In this document: in pieces, positions 24,964-33,112 of the stretch
How the letters are laid out: every line of letters begins with the position of its first letter
How positions within the stretch are numbered: position 1 is the first letter of the stretch
IMG/VR virus record: IMGVR_UViG_3300022413_000021
Span: 1 to 40,948 of that record
From: a virus
Length of the DNA: 40,948 bases
Strand: one strand, 5' to 3'
The notes under the pieces: generated by a model
Seen by the model: only the letters and a program-made list of their open reading frames with translations
Told to the model about the DNA's origin: nothing
Databases searched by the model: none
Made by a program: the position numbers and the translations under genes

Positions 24964-25422
24964 ATGGCTACGACAACTGGGACTTTAATAGTCTATGACT
25001 CCTATAAAAGGGAGATGCAAAACAAGAACGTAGAGATTGACGCCGATACGTTCATCATGGGACTGAGTACAAATGCATATGTCCCTAATCGGTCAACACA
25101 CGAAGCGTTAGCGGACATCACCAATGAAGTTGTTGGTAATGGCTATGCCCGTCAGACATTGGCTGGTGTAACGCACACTGAGCCTGTTGCAGGTACATGG
25201 CGTTTTGATTCCAACAACCCGGTATTTACTGCGTCTGGTGGGTCTATCGTTGCTCGCTACTGGTGGGTGTTTAATGACACGTCAACCACACCGCTTGATA
25301 TGTTGTGTTTCTATGGTTTGTTGGATGTTACCCCGGCAGATGTTACAACCACAGATACTAACACGTTAACGGTTCAGGTTAATGCCAGTGGTTACACCGA
25401 ATTGTCAGGCGGTGAAACTTAA
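24964..25422 (+). CDS. Tail-associated structural protein, 152 aa
   Basis: A 152-residue protein, beta-rich (GTWRFDSNNPVFTASGGSIV). It resembles short virion proteins found in tail modules that carry a jelly-roll-like fold (inference). The ATG follows the previous stop directly. Threonine-rich end. A large hairpin follows at 25426-25465. Confidence 0.75.
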   Translation: MATTTGTLIVYDSYKREMQNKNVEIDADTFIMGLSTNAYVPNRSTHEALADITNEVVGNGYARQTLAGVTHTEPVAGTWRFDSNNPVFTASGGSIVARYWWVFNDTSTTPLDMLCFYGLLDVTPADVTTTDTNTLTVQVNASGYTELSGGET

Positions 25423-25425
25423 GAA

Positions 25426-25465
25426 TGTTTACGGCCTTGCTTGATTGCAGGTAGGGCCGTAAACA
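25426..25465. repeat. 11-bp inverted repeat before the methyltransferase gene
   Basis: TGTTTACGGCC (25426-25436) pairs perfectly with GGCCGTAAACA (25455-25465) around an 18-base loop. No T-run follows on either strand, so it is not a standard terminator. It fills the only sizeable gap in the tail module. Confidence 0.6.
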
Positions 25466-25483
25466 TGGTCGGAGTCGGAAATA

Positions 25484-26179
25484 GTGTATGATACAAAGGC
25501 AGATTTTGATGCTGCTTATGAATTTCGCGTGGAGCGATATTTAGGCGGGCACCCGAATACGCGTCCGGAAGTTATTGTTCACTACCATAAGAAGTTTATG
25601 GCTTCGATTCTGAGTAATATGTGGGCAACACTTCAGCCTATCCTACAAATAGGATCAACTGAGCAAGTTTGTGTCTTTGGTGCTGGTTTTGGTTGGGGTG
25701 TGGAGGCTATTACTGCAGAAACCGGTGCAACGGTTGTTGGCATTGATATTTCTCAGTATATTGCCGATGAACAAGGAACCACCGAAGAAGCCGAAATACG
25801 GGCTGAAATTGCAGCTGTCGGATTGGACCCAGATGGTGTGCGTGGGCAAGAAATTATTACCTTCCTTGAGGGCACTACACCTAGGGCAAATGTTATTGTC
25901 TTGCAGAATGACGCTTCAACAGGCCCACAGCGAAATGAAATTCGCACAGCGCTCGGGGGTAATAACCCCAGTGTTTGTATCGCGGAAGACTTGATCGATG
26001 ATACTTGGACTGATACCGATGTCGAAAATCTGCGAAATGCAATGAATGGATTTGGTGGTCCGCAGCGCTTGATATTTATCTATAGGGCAACGCCAACGCG
26101 GAGTCATCAAAACCTGTTTGATCTTCTGCCGGGCACTAAAGAAGTAATCTCACCCGATGGATCGGTATACCTAAGCTAA
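25484..26179 (+). CDS. SAM-dependent methyltransferase-like protein in the tail module
   Basis: A 231-residue protein with a class I methyltransferase core. VCVFGAGFGWGVE (residues 62-74) is the SAM-binding glycine loop, and VVGIDIS (84-90) is the strand ending in the acidic residue that would hold the ribose. Later strands are weaker, and a CIAEDLIDDTW stretch near 164-174 may be motif IV-like. The substrate is unknown: virion protein, host surface sugar or nucleic acid are all possible. The start is GTG at 25484 with GGAG about nine bases upstream. It overlaps the next gene at TAATG. A methyltransferase among fibre genes is unusual. Confidence 0.75.
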   Translation: MYDTKADFDAAYEFRVERYLGGHPNTRPEVIVHYHKKFMASILSNMWATLQPILQIGSTEQVCVFGAGFGWGVEAITAETGATVVGIDISQYIADEQGTTEEAEIRAEIAAVGLDPDGVRGQEIITFLEGTTPRANVIVLQNDASTGPQRNEIRTALGGNNPSVCIAEDLIDDTWTDTDVENLRNAMNGFGGPQRLIFIYRATPTRSHQNLFDLLPGTKEVISPDGSVYLS

Positions 26180-27381
26180 TGGCGCTTCCCGTTACAATTA
26201 TTTCTGCCGCTGGTCTGCCCGGACATAACCCACCGCACAGATCGAGTGACGGTGCATTCTATACGGTTGTTAGGGCATCCGCTACCGCTATTGATTGTTA
26301 CAAAGCCACGGACCCGACTGACTCATTTACCGTACAGGATGCTACTGGCAATCCAGCCGCTTTCACCGCCGTTGATTTTATTAACACACACCAAGATGGC
26401 GACGTTATCCATGTAGTGACACATGACGATGGTATCTACCAATATCACACGTTCAACATGGCCACGGATGCGTGGGTTATAACAGATGAAACGTTGTTAG
26501 CCGTTAGTGGAAACAGTACTCCGACCTTCATTTGGGCATCTACCACTGTCCGATCTGATGGCGATGTGGTTGTCGCCTACGCTGGTGCCCGCGATGCCGT
26601 TATGGGCGACCGGAAAGAGCGCGTCGACTACGCAAGGCGGGAAGGCGGATCTTGGACAACCGGCATTGCATTAGATGCCGGTGGTGATAATCACTATGGC
26701 AACCCGAATTGCCATATCGACCATGACAGTGATTTTGTGCACTGTATTTGGCAATTTCAGCCAAGTGCTCAAGACCCGCCGACAACATGGGAAACACAAG
26801 AGTCTCGCTCCATTGATCCATCAGATAATAGTCTCAGTACTCTTGTGCAGTACAGTCCGACCACCGACCGGGCCACTGAGCCTATTCTCGGTATGCCGAA
26901 CATCATTATTTATGAGGATGGCGCGACTGACCACATCAATCACTTCGGGTCGCGGCGCGATGACGGAACGTCGCTTATTGGTTTCAAAGGGCGCATTACA
27001 TCTGACGCGGTTGACTGGACGTTTGGTGCTACTTTCCCAACTCTAACCGGGGATGCGTATCATAACGGCGATCTGTTCGTCGGCACCCTTGCAGTTGAAA
27101 GCATTAATATGCACATGCTGTACGCCGGTGGTGGGACAAACGGAGCGGACCAAGACCTTTATTACGCGGTGTCCCTCGATAACGGTGACAGCTGGGCACA
27201 GAGTGAAGAAATAGACGCAATTACCGTCAACTTTATCGCCGCCAAAGCTATGAATATTGGTTATGATACAATACTTGCTTACCTGTATGATGATGGCGGG
27301 GTACAAAAATATAATCAAAAGATACTTCAACGTAGACAGCCTTATTTTCCAAACACGCAAAACACACTTTTGAGGATGTAA
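26179..27381 (+). CDS. Beta-propeller-like tail protein with Asp-box motif
   Basis: A 400-residue protein with repeating beta-strands and an Asp-box (SLDNGDSW near residues 334-341), the turn motif of sialidase-type propellers. Other degenerate blades include REGGSWTTG near 154. It likely folds as a propeller and acts as a receptor-binding or glycan-binding virion protein. Catalytic sialidase residues cannot be confirmed. TAATG overlap with the methyltransferase gene. Confidence 0.75.
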   Translation: MALPVTIISAAGLPGHNPPHRSSDGAFYTVVRASATAIDCYKATDPTDSFTVQDATGNPAAFTAVDFINTHQDGDVIHVVTHDDGIYQYHTFNMATDAWVITDETLLAVSGNSTPTFIWASTTVRSDGDVVVAYAGARDAVMGDRKERVDYARREGGSWTTGIALDAGGDNHYGNPNCHIDHDSDFVHCIWQFQPSAQDPPTTWETQESRSIDPSDNSLSTLVQYSPTTDRATEPILGMPNIIIYEDGATDHINHFGSRRDDGTSLIGFKGRITSDAVDWTFGATFPTLTGDAYHNGDLFVGTLAVESINMHMLYAGGGTNGADQDLYYAVSLDNGDSWAQSEEIDAITVNFIAAKAMNIGYDTILAYLYDDGGVQKYNQKILQRRQPYFPNTQNTLLRM

Positions 27382-27383
27382 AT

Positions 27384-27827
27384 ATGGGTAGGATTTATTA
27401 CGCACCATTCGACGATATTCAGGTCACTACTGACGCTGATCAGGACGTTTGGGAGTTGGGCGCAGTTACGAATAAGGTAATTCTACATGCGTTTCAAATG
27501 ACCAGCGAGTTAATTTCAGCCGAAGCGATTGATTTGCGGCTCGTACGTCGTTCAACAAGCGGAAACGGAGTTGCAGTAACAGAAGTACGAAGAAATGTTG
27601 ATGATGCAGCGCCACTCGCTTTGGTTGAACAACTTGCTACGGCACCTGGAGCCATCGGTGATATAATGATGGGTTGGAAGTGGGAGCAACTCGGACCACT
27701 GGACTTCTTACCAACACCAGAAATGCGACCAGTTATTGATGCCGGTACGTTCTTGTGCCTGAATATTCAATCAGCATTGGTTGCCACTACCGGTTGGTCT
27801 GGTTATCTTGTCTGGGAAGAAGTTTAA
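27384..27827 (+). CDS. Hypothetical virion protein, 147 aa
   Basis: A 147-residue beta-rich protein with GAGGATG upstream of the ATG at 27384. Sections such as ILHAFQMTSELISAEAIDLR and an aromatic end (GWSGYLVWEEV) are typical of small virion proteins of this type. The role is not known. It precedes the repeat protein by three bases. Confidence 0.78.
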   Translation: MGRIYYAPFDDIQVTTDADQDVWELGAVTNKVILHAFQMTSELISAEAIDLRLVRRSTSGNGVAVTEVRRNVDDAAPLALVEQLATAPGAIGDIMMGWKWEQLGPLDFLPTPEMRPVIDAGTFLCLNIQSALVATTGWSGYLVWEEV

Positions 27828-27830
27828 TCC

Positions 27831-29471
27831 ATGAGGTGGGTCTACCGCAGACCCGCTGATGTAATACCCCGAAAACTTCGGGCGCTGTTTTATGCGCCAC
27901 CGGGGGACAATAATGTATCCGAATTACCGAGTGATACATTAACAATTGCAGATTTTGTCCCCACTATAGTCACTACAGAGAATAATCTAAGCGTACTGGC
28001 AACAGCTTCGTTAATTCTCACAAATCTTGCGCCGACCACAGAAACTTTTGATCCGAACACTAGTCAACTGCCGAGTGATGCACTGACGATTAGTGATTTT
28101 GATCCGACTGTTGTTACAACTGATAATAATTTCAGTGAATTACCAAGTGATACATTAGTACTCGATGACTTTGACCCTCAGGCGGTTACAACTGAAAATG
28201 CGGTGTCCGAGTTACCAAGTGATACACTAACACTCGATGACTTTGACCCTCAGGCGGTTACAACTGAAAAACATATATCCGAATTGCCGAGTGATGTACT
28301 AACACTTGATGATTTTGATCCGACCGTTGTCGCGACTGATAATAATGAATCACAGTTACCGAGTGACACACTAACACTCGATGATTTTGACCCTCAGGCG
28401 GTTACAACTGAAAAACACATATCCGAATTGCCGAGTGATGTACTAACACTCGATGATTTCGATCCTCAGGCGGTCACAACTGAAAAACATATATCTCTAT
28501 TACCGAGTGATGTACTAACACTCGATGAATTTGATCCGACTATTGTTGTACCCGAGGATAATACATCACAATTACCGAGTGATACACTAACACTCGACGA
28601 TTTTGACCCAACAGTTGTTGCAACTGACAATAACTTCAGTGATTTGCCGAGTGATACACTAACACTCGATGATTTTGACCCTCAGGCGGTTACAACTGAG
28701 AACAGGGTATCCGATTTACCGAGTGATATACTAACACTTGATGATTTTGACCCTCAAGCGGTCACAACCGAAAAACACATATCCGAATTACCAAGTGATA
28801 CACTAACACTCGATGATTTTGATCCTCAGGCGGTTACAACTGAGAACAGGGTATCCGAATTACCATCCGATGTTCTTACATTAGATGACTTTGATCCGAC
28901 TATCGTTACCACTGAGTCGGATGTTAATGTCAGTGAGTTGCCGAGTGATACACTAACGCTCGATGATTTCGATCCGACCGTTGTTGCAACTGATAATAAT
29001 ATCAGTGAATTACCAAGTGATACACTAACACTCGATGATTTTGATCCAACTATCATCACTACCGGTGGTGAGTTTTCCGAGTTACCAAGTGATACACTAA
29101 CTGTAACTGGGTTTGATCCTCAGGCAATTACTACTGAGGTTGCTAATCCTAATACTAGTCAATTACCTAGTGATGCATTAACATTAACTAATAACGCCCC
29201 GGTGGCTAATGTTAGTGATCCTAATACTAGTCAATTGCCCAGTGATACTTTATCATTAGCCGATTTTGACCCACAAATAGACACTACTGAGGTTGCTAAT
29301 CCCAACACCAGTCAATTACCTAGCAAGGTATTGACGCTAACCAATAATGCTCCAGAAATCTTTGTGAGTGAAACCGATCAAAATGATGTGCTCTTGCCAG
29401 CGGCTAGTTTGACTTTAACAGCACACCCGATTTCAATAATTACTCAAAGACGAATAATCGTAATTTCATAG
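27831..29471 (+). CDS. Virion protein with about twenty 24-residue LPSDTLTL repeats
   Basis: A 546-residue protein made almost entirely of tandem 24-residue units with the core S-E-L-P-S-D-T-L-T-L-D-D-F-D-P, ending in T-T-E/D-N. A 29-residue basic N-terminus (MRWVYRRPADVIPRKLRALF) precedes the array. The last units diverge (LTNNAPV, PNTSQLPS). Hydrophobic positions alternate, which suggests a beta-rich stalk or solenoid. Related LTLTxxAP repeats occur in phage structural proteins of unknown function. It is probably a tail-associated or host-adhesion protein. No good ribosome site is seen; translation is probably coupled to the previous gene. Confidence 0.85.
   Translation: MRWVYRRPADVIPRKLRALFYAPPGDNNVSELPSDTLTIADFVPTIVTTENNLSVLATASLILTNLAPTTETFDPNTSQLPSDALTISDFDPTVVTTDNNFSELPSDTLVLDDFDPQAVTTENAVSELPSDTLTLDDFDPQAVTTEKHISELPSDVLTLDDFDPTVVATDNNESQLPSDTLTLDDFDPQAVTTEKHISELPSDVLTLDDFDPQAVTTEKHISLLPSDVLTLDEFDPTIVVPEDNTSQLPSDTLTLDDFDPTVVATDNNFSDLPSDTLTLDDFDPQAVTTENRVSDLPSDILTLDDFDPQAVTTEKHISELPSDTLTLDDFDPQAVTTENRVSELPSDVLTLDDFDPTIVTTESDVNVSELPSDTLTLDDFDPTVVATDNNISELPSDTLTLDDFDPTIITTGGEFSELPSDTLTVTGFDPQAITTEVANPNTSQLPSDALTLTNNAPVANVSDPNTSQLPSDTLSLADFDPQIDTTEVANPNTSQLPSKVLTLTNNAPEIFVSETDQNDVLLPAASLTLTAHPISIITQRRIIVIS
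27918..29390 (+). repeat. Tandem 72-bp coding repeats
   Basis: About twenty in-frame units of 72 bp (a few of 78-81 bp). Central units are nearly identical at the DNA level, with recurring words GAGTGATACACTAACACTCG and CCTCAGGCGGTTACAACTGA. Outer units diverge. The pattern is one of recent unit duplication and conversion. It is coding and not CRISPR: there are no unique spacers. Confidence 0.92.
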
Positions 29472-29480
29472 GATAGTAAA

Positions 29481-30185
29481 ATGACAGTTCAGGACGTACA
29501 AGGTTTCATTGACTATGTGGGCAACGGCTCCACCACATCGTTTGTTTTCAATTTTCGGGTTGATGACGTTGCCTGGGTCTCTGTTGATTTTACGGACGAT
29601 TTATCCGGCATTAGCCTCAATATCGACCAAGACGGTTCACCCGGTGGGTCGGTTGATTATTCAGTAGCACCACCAAACGGCACAGCTATCCACATTCAGC
29701 GGGCAATCCCTATTACCCAAGAAATGGATTATACTCGGTATGACCCATTTGATTCAAGGTCCCATGAAGACAATCTTGATAAATTGACCATGATCATTCA
29801 GGATTTGCTTGATGGTGTGGTGGCTGATTTACAATCGCAGATAGATGCCATTAATGCAACTATCACCGCAGCCTTGGCATGGGAATTTGTGACGTTCTCG
29901 GGCGATAGAACATTGGTGATTGAAGATGCATTTAAGATGCTTCAATCAACGGACACCGGTGGCACCCAGGATGTTACGATACCACCAAATACTGATGTAC
30001 CATTTGCGCTGGGAACACAAATATCGTTTGAACAAAAGGGTACGTCCACTTTAGGATTCATAGCCGGGTCAGGCGTTACCGTAGATGTTGCTGGCACGTT
30101 GGCAGTAAACGCGCAGTTTGGTACCGTAACTCTGGTCCAAGATGAAATCGATAATTGGGTCTTATTCGGGAACATAGCGCCATGA
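29481..30185 (+). CDS. Tail fibre-like protein with T7-type N-terminal anchor (copy 2)
   Basis: A 234-residue protein whose first 110 residues closely match the protein at 24026: VGNGSTTSFVFNFRVDDVAW, GGSVDYSVAPP and TRYDPFDSRSHEDNLDKLTM. After a coiled-coil segment (LQSQIDAINATITAAL) comes a beta-rich domain of about 90 residues (FSGDRTLVIED, GTQISFEQKGTSTLGF) of the kind seen at fibre tips. AGGATAG precedes the ATG. It overlaps the next gene at ATGA. Confidence 0.83.
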   Translation: MTVQDVQGFIDYVGNGSTTSFVFNFRVDDVAWVSVDFTDDLSGISLNIDQDGSPGGSVDYSVAPPNGTAIHIQRAIPITQEMDYTRYDPFDSRSHEDNLDKLTMIIQDLLDGVVADLQSQIDAINATITAALAWEFVTFSGDRTLVIEDAFKMLQSTDTGGTQDVTIPPNTDVPFALGTQISFEQKGTSTLGFIAGSGVTVDVAGTLAVNAQFGTVTLVQDEIDNWVLFGNIAP

Positions 30186-30913
30186 GTCCTTTCCCCTCCG
30201 GACAAATAGCACCAGCACAATTGGTACCACCCGATGCCAGTGATGCAATTGTATTTGTTGGGAAAGGTGCTGTATTTGAAACTGATATTAATACCGGAAA
30301 TGGGGCAACATTATTAGGTTCTCCTAGTGATGTGCAAGTTGGTGACTGGCTATTTTGTTTTAGTCTTGGTTATTCTGTACCAGTAACACCAACAGAAAAT
30401 CCCGGCCCATGGGTAGAATTAGGGACAACAACCATACGAGCAAGATTGTGGGGTAGAATCGCAACCGCTGATGCAAATGATAATTTTACTGTTCCGGTGA
30501 ATGCGGGTGACACTAGTTCATTCTTATTTAATATGCGCGCATCAAATGGAAACCCATACACAGAGGAAAACAAATCAGTACTAGTTAACACCACAGAAAT
30601 TGGCTGGAGCGTTAATAGTATCGCAGCGGGTGCTGCTAATGATACCATGCTAATTTACTGGGGTGGTCGTAACGTCCCAAATAACAACGGATCAACCGGA
30701 ATCGCCCCTGCCACTGGAAGTATGAGTGATTTCACGGTAATAGAATCAATTATTGCTGTACGTAGCGGTGGAATTCAACGTGAACGGTTAGGCTGGGTTG
30801 GTTACAAATTTCAATCGGGTGCAGGTGCGTTACTTGCCGCAACATCCATGGATGTTACACCCGGTCACTTTAATGGAGATACACGCGGACAAACTGCTAG
30901 GTATAAATCATGA
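30182..30913 (+). CDS. Hypothetical tail or fibre-tip protein, 243 aa
   Basis: A 243-residue product with the start ATG at 30182 in ATGA overlap with the fibre gene; the open frame from 30155 is not needed. It is beta-rich with Ala/Gly/Thr sections (SSFLFNMRASNG and AATSMDVTPGHF). It resembles proteins with a galectin-like or jelly-roll tip found after fibre genes (inference). It ends in an ATGA overlap with the secreted protein. Confidence 0.78.
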   Translation: MSPFPSGQIAPAQLVPPDASDAIVFVGKGAVFETDINTGNGATLLGSPSDVQVGDWLFCFSLGYSVPVTPTENPGPWVELGTTTIRARLWGRIATADANDNFTVPVNAGDTSSFLFNMRASNGNPYTEENKSVLVNTTEIGWSVNSIAAGAANDTMLIYWGGRNVPNNNGSTGIAPATGSMSDFTVIESIIAVRSGGIQRERLGWVGYKFQSGAGALLAATSMDVTPGHFNGDTRGQTARYKS

Positions 30914-31512
30914 AAAAGTTGTTAATAATCCTATTATTCATACCGATCGTATCCTTTGCTCAACACGAGTGTCAGGGTGGTCATAACTGCAACAAAGATG
31001 GGACTCCAATCGATATAAATAATGCCCTTACAGGCGGCTCAATCGCTGGCGATCGGTCCTACGCTGTGGGTCTATCACATTCATTGGGTGATGTTGATAT
31101 TGCCCAGTGTATCGCATCGACTCAATGGGGTACAATTATTGTATCCAAACAGGGAGTTATTCTTAACCTATGGTGTGTAGCTGAGGTATATGACCGAAAG
31201 GGTATGTTCGACAATGCGGCCAAAGCCAGATGCGATATCGGTGAAATAGCTCGATGGTACAGCGATAATAAAGAATGCTTAAAAGCAGAAACTTGGACAC
31301 CACCCCCACCTGAGGAACCTGATGAGCCGGAAACAACCGGTGTCCCGATATCGGGACTATCGGAACAATTCAGCCCTGAGAAGTTTGATGATTATGAAGA
31401 ACGTTTATCGGCAATTGAAAAACGTCAACAAGCGGCGGCAAGGGCGGCGGCTAAGCGGCTACAAGTTGCTCAGAAAACACTGGAGGCACTCGAAAATGAC
31501 CCCGAAAGCTAA
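30910..31512 (+). CDS. Exported protein with signal peptide, 200 aa
   Basis: A typical Sec signal peptide, MKKLLIILLFIPIVSFA, is followed by a short Cys/His stretch (QHECQGGHNC), a small globular part with further cysteines, a proline/glutamate spacer (PPPPEEPDEPET) and a charged helical tail rich in Ala, Arg and Lys. No lipobox is seen. It stands before the lysis genes. It could be a periplasmic lysis or spanin-like component, but no family is recognised. The helical tail is coiled-coil-like. A perfect 16-bp palindrome (GTCCCGATATCGGGAC) lies at 31342-31357 inside it. Confidence 0.78.
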   Translation: MKKLLIILLFIPIVSFAQHECQGGHNCNKDGTPIDINNALTGGSIAGDRSYAVGLSHSLGDVDIAQCIASTQWGTIIVSKQGVILNLWCVAEVYDRKGMFDNAAKARCDIGEIARWYSDNKECLKAETWTPPPPEEPDEPETTGVPISGLSEQFSPEKFDDYEERLSAIEKRQQAAARAAAKRLQVAQKTLEALENDPES

Positions 31513-31798
31513 AAAGATTTTAAGTTGGTCTGCCTCCATTTTTGTCGCATTGGGTGGATTAGTAGTTATAGGCATGGCTGCCCAATTTTGGATTTCCACC
31601 GAAGTTGCAGCACAGTTGGCATTGGTGCCTGCGGTAGTGGTTCCTGATACTGCTCAACTTACCACAGATGTGGAAGTTATTAAGGGTAGCATATCCAATA
31701 TTGAGGCCAATGTTGGCACGGCTCTTGCCTCTCAACAACGGTTCGAAGAAATATTCACACAGTACTTGATTGATCAGGGAGCAAACAGTGGAAATTAG
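31496..31798 (+). CDS. Single-span membrane protein of the lysis cluster, 100 aa
   Basis: The ATG at 31496 lies in the end of the previous gene with GGAGG nine bases upstream. The frame is open back to 31322 but only as overlap. The product is a short basic N-terminus (MTPKAKKIL), one membrane helix at about residues 12-32, and a polar helical tail that faces outward or inward. It could be an accessory holin or an inner-membrane spanin. Its end overlaps the DUF5675 gene by 11 bases. Confidence 0.75.
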   Translation: MTPKAKKILSWSASIFVALGGLVVIGMAAQFWISTEVAAQLALVPAVVVPDTAQLTTDVEVIKGSISNIEANVGTALASQQRFEEIFTQYLIDQGANSGN

Positions 31799-32231
31799 AC
31801 TCACCCGGTTCAGTGGGGGCGATGAGGCTACCCTTGGCCTTCTTCGCGTTGATGGTAAATTCTTCTGCTATACGTTGGAGGATCAATTCAACGAACCCAA
31901 GGTTCCGGGTGAGACCAGAATTCCTGCCGGTCGATACAAGATCGACTTACGCACCGAAGGCGGCATGACCCAACGGTATGAGAAAAGGTTCGATTTCCAT
32001 GCCGGTATGTTGTGGCTCCGTGAGATACCGGATTTTCAGTTCGTGTACATTCATACGGGCAATAATGACGATCACTCGGAAGGTTGTATCCTTGTGGGGG
32101 ATGGCCAAGTCCAAAATGTCACCGAGCGTGGGTCAGTGCAGAGTTCTGTTGCTGCCTACACCCGCCTATACAAGGCTATCATTAGGGCACTAGCTCTAGA
32201 GGAAGTTTGGATAACAGTGGAGGATGAATAA
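31788..32231 (+). CDS. DUF5675-family protein, possible lysin
   Basis: A 147-residue protein with the DUF5675 arrangement: early TRFSGGDEATLGLLRVDG, CYTLED, then ETRIPAGRYKI, and HTGNNDDHSEGCILVGD. The His...Ser-x-Gly-Cys spacing resembles the active site of L,D-transpeptidases, so a cell-wall role is possible; for the family it is not established. No other endolysin is recognised in the genome, and the gene sits among holin-like genes, so it is the best endolysin candidate. The start is GTG at 31788 with GGGAG seven bases upstream. Confidence 0.85.
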   Translation: MEIRLTRFSGGDEATLGLLRVDGKFFCYTLEDQFNEPKVPGETRIPAGRYKIDLRTEGGMTQRYEKRFDFHAGMLWLREIPDFQFVYIHTGNNDDHSEGCILVGDGQVQNVTERGSVQSSVAAYTRLYKAIIRALALEEVWITVEDE

Positions 32232-32332
32232 TGGAAGCATGGCAAGCAATCAAGGCCTTTGAGGCCAAATACAGGAGCGGGATTCATTACGTCCTATCGT
32301 GGGCGATTTTGGTCCTGATTCTACTTGACTGA
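32231..32332 (+). CDS. 33-aa single-span membrane peptide
   Basis: It starts by TAATG overlap with the DUF5675 stop and ends by TGATG overlap with the holin start, so it is exactly inserted between two real genes. The product is an amphipathic, charged N-terminal half (MEAWQAIKAFEAKYRSG) and a hydrophobic helix (VLSWAILVLILL) ending in Asp. It could be a pinholin-like or antiholin peptide (inference). Confidence 0.68.
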   Translation: MEAWQAIKAFEAKYRSGIHYVLSWAILVLILLD

Positions 32333-32730
32333 TGGGTATCTTCAGTAAAATCTTCGGTGCTAGTGACGCAGTTGCTGGTGTAACAGCGGTTGGTTCTATT
32401 GTTGATAATCTTTTCACATCAGAAGATGAGAGATTATCCCATGAAGAGGTACGGATTCGGCTCGCTCAACAGCCGGATATGGCTCAGATTGAACTTAACA
32501 AGATTGAGGCACAGCATCGTAATATTTTTGTTGCGGGCTGGCGACCGGCGATCGGTTGGGTTTGTGGCCTTGGGTTGTTTAACATGTTTTTAATCAATCC
32601 ATGGATTCAATGGATTACTAGTGCGCCGGGGCCAAATCTACCTAAGGACCTGATTATGGAGCTTGTGTTCGCGCTCCTAGGATTAGGTACCCTGCGGACC
32701 ATTGAAAAGATACAAGGGAAGGCAAAATAA
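32332..32730 (+). CDS. Holin, three-transmembrane GTA/phage type
   Basis: A 132-residue protein with the holin_3TM family pattern. It has an N-terminal hydrophobic segment (DAVAGVTAVGSIVDNLF), an acidic/Gln-rich middle, FVAGWRPAIGWVCGLGLF (residues about 68-85) and a last membrane helix (IMELVFALLGLGTL). This family forms membrane holes that release or activate the lysin. TGATG overlap upstream and TAATG overlap downstream. Confidence 0.87.
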   Translation: MGIFSKIFGASDAVAGVTAVGSIVDNLFTSEDERLSHEEVRIRLAQQPDMAQIELNKIEAQHRNIFVAGWRPAIGWVCGLGLFNMFLINPWIQWITSAPGPNLPKDLIMELVFALLGLGTLRTIEKIQGKAK

Positions 32731-32843
32731 TGGCTTATATGTGGACAGGTGAAATGGGACCTCCCCCTAAGAAGACAAAGAAAAAGAAGGCAAAGAAGAG
32801 GCCTAAGCGGCGTCCTAAGAAAAAAATTAAAAGGAAGAGATAA
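32730..32843 (+). CDS. Lysine-rich mini-protein, 37 aa
   Basis: A 37-residue product: MAYMWTGEMGPPPKK and then almost only Lys, Arg and Pro. It is locked to both neighbours by TAATG overlaps. Such small basic proteins are seen in other phage genomes near structural or lysis genes and may condense DNA or RNA or bind membranes (inference). Confidence 0.72.
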   Translation: MAYMWTGEMGPPPKKTKKKKAKKRPKRRPKKKIKRKR

Positions 32844-32992
32844 TGCCGTTTAAATCAGCCAAACAGCGGCGGGCAATGTATGCCGCCGCGAAGGGGAAGT
32901 CTAAAATCGGGATTTCTAAGCAAGCGGCCAAAAAGTTTATTGCTCACAGCAAGAAATCAAAAGGTCGTAAACGTAAGAAGAAATCCCGCTAG
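32843..32992 (+). CDS. Small basic phage protein of the MPFKSxxQRRAMYAAA type, 49 aa
   Basis: A 49-residue basic protein that opens MPFKSAKQRRAMYAAAKGK and contains ISKQAAKKFIAHSKK. This is a recurring small protein type in tailed phages, of unknown function. TAATG overlap with the previous gene. It is the last gene of the rightward block. Confidence 0.83.
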   Translation: MPFKSAKQRRAMYAAAKGKSKIGISKQAAKKFIAHSKKSKGRKRKKKSR

Positions 32993-33112
32993 AACAATAC
33001 ATCCCGTCAGCATAAGCGCCCACGAAGTGGGTCTTAAAGTTACCCATGTCCATTATCTCTATGACGATGCAAGGCTCAAATTGCTTGATCCACTCGCCGT
33101 AAATAATACCGG
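32993..33112. other. Convergent intergenic region with small hairpin
   Basis: The rightward late block and the leftward replication operon meet here. A 5-bp hairpin (CCCAC GAA GTGGG, 33019-33031) is the only structure, with no T-run. A leftward open frame without a start crosses the region; it is treated under rejected items. Confidence 0.45.

Noticed and set aside
27918-29390. Regular repeats as a possible CRISPR array
   Set aside because: Units are 72 bp, in frame, contiguous and coding, without unique spacers.
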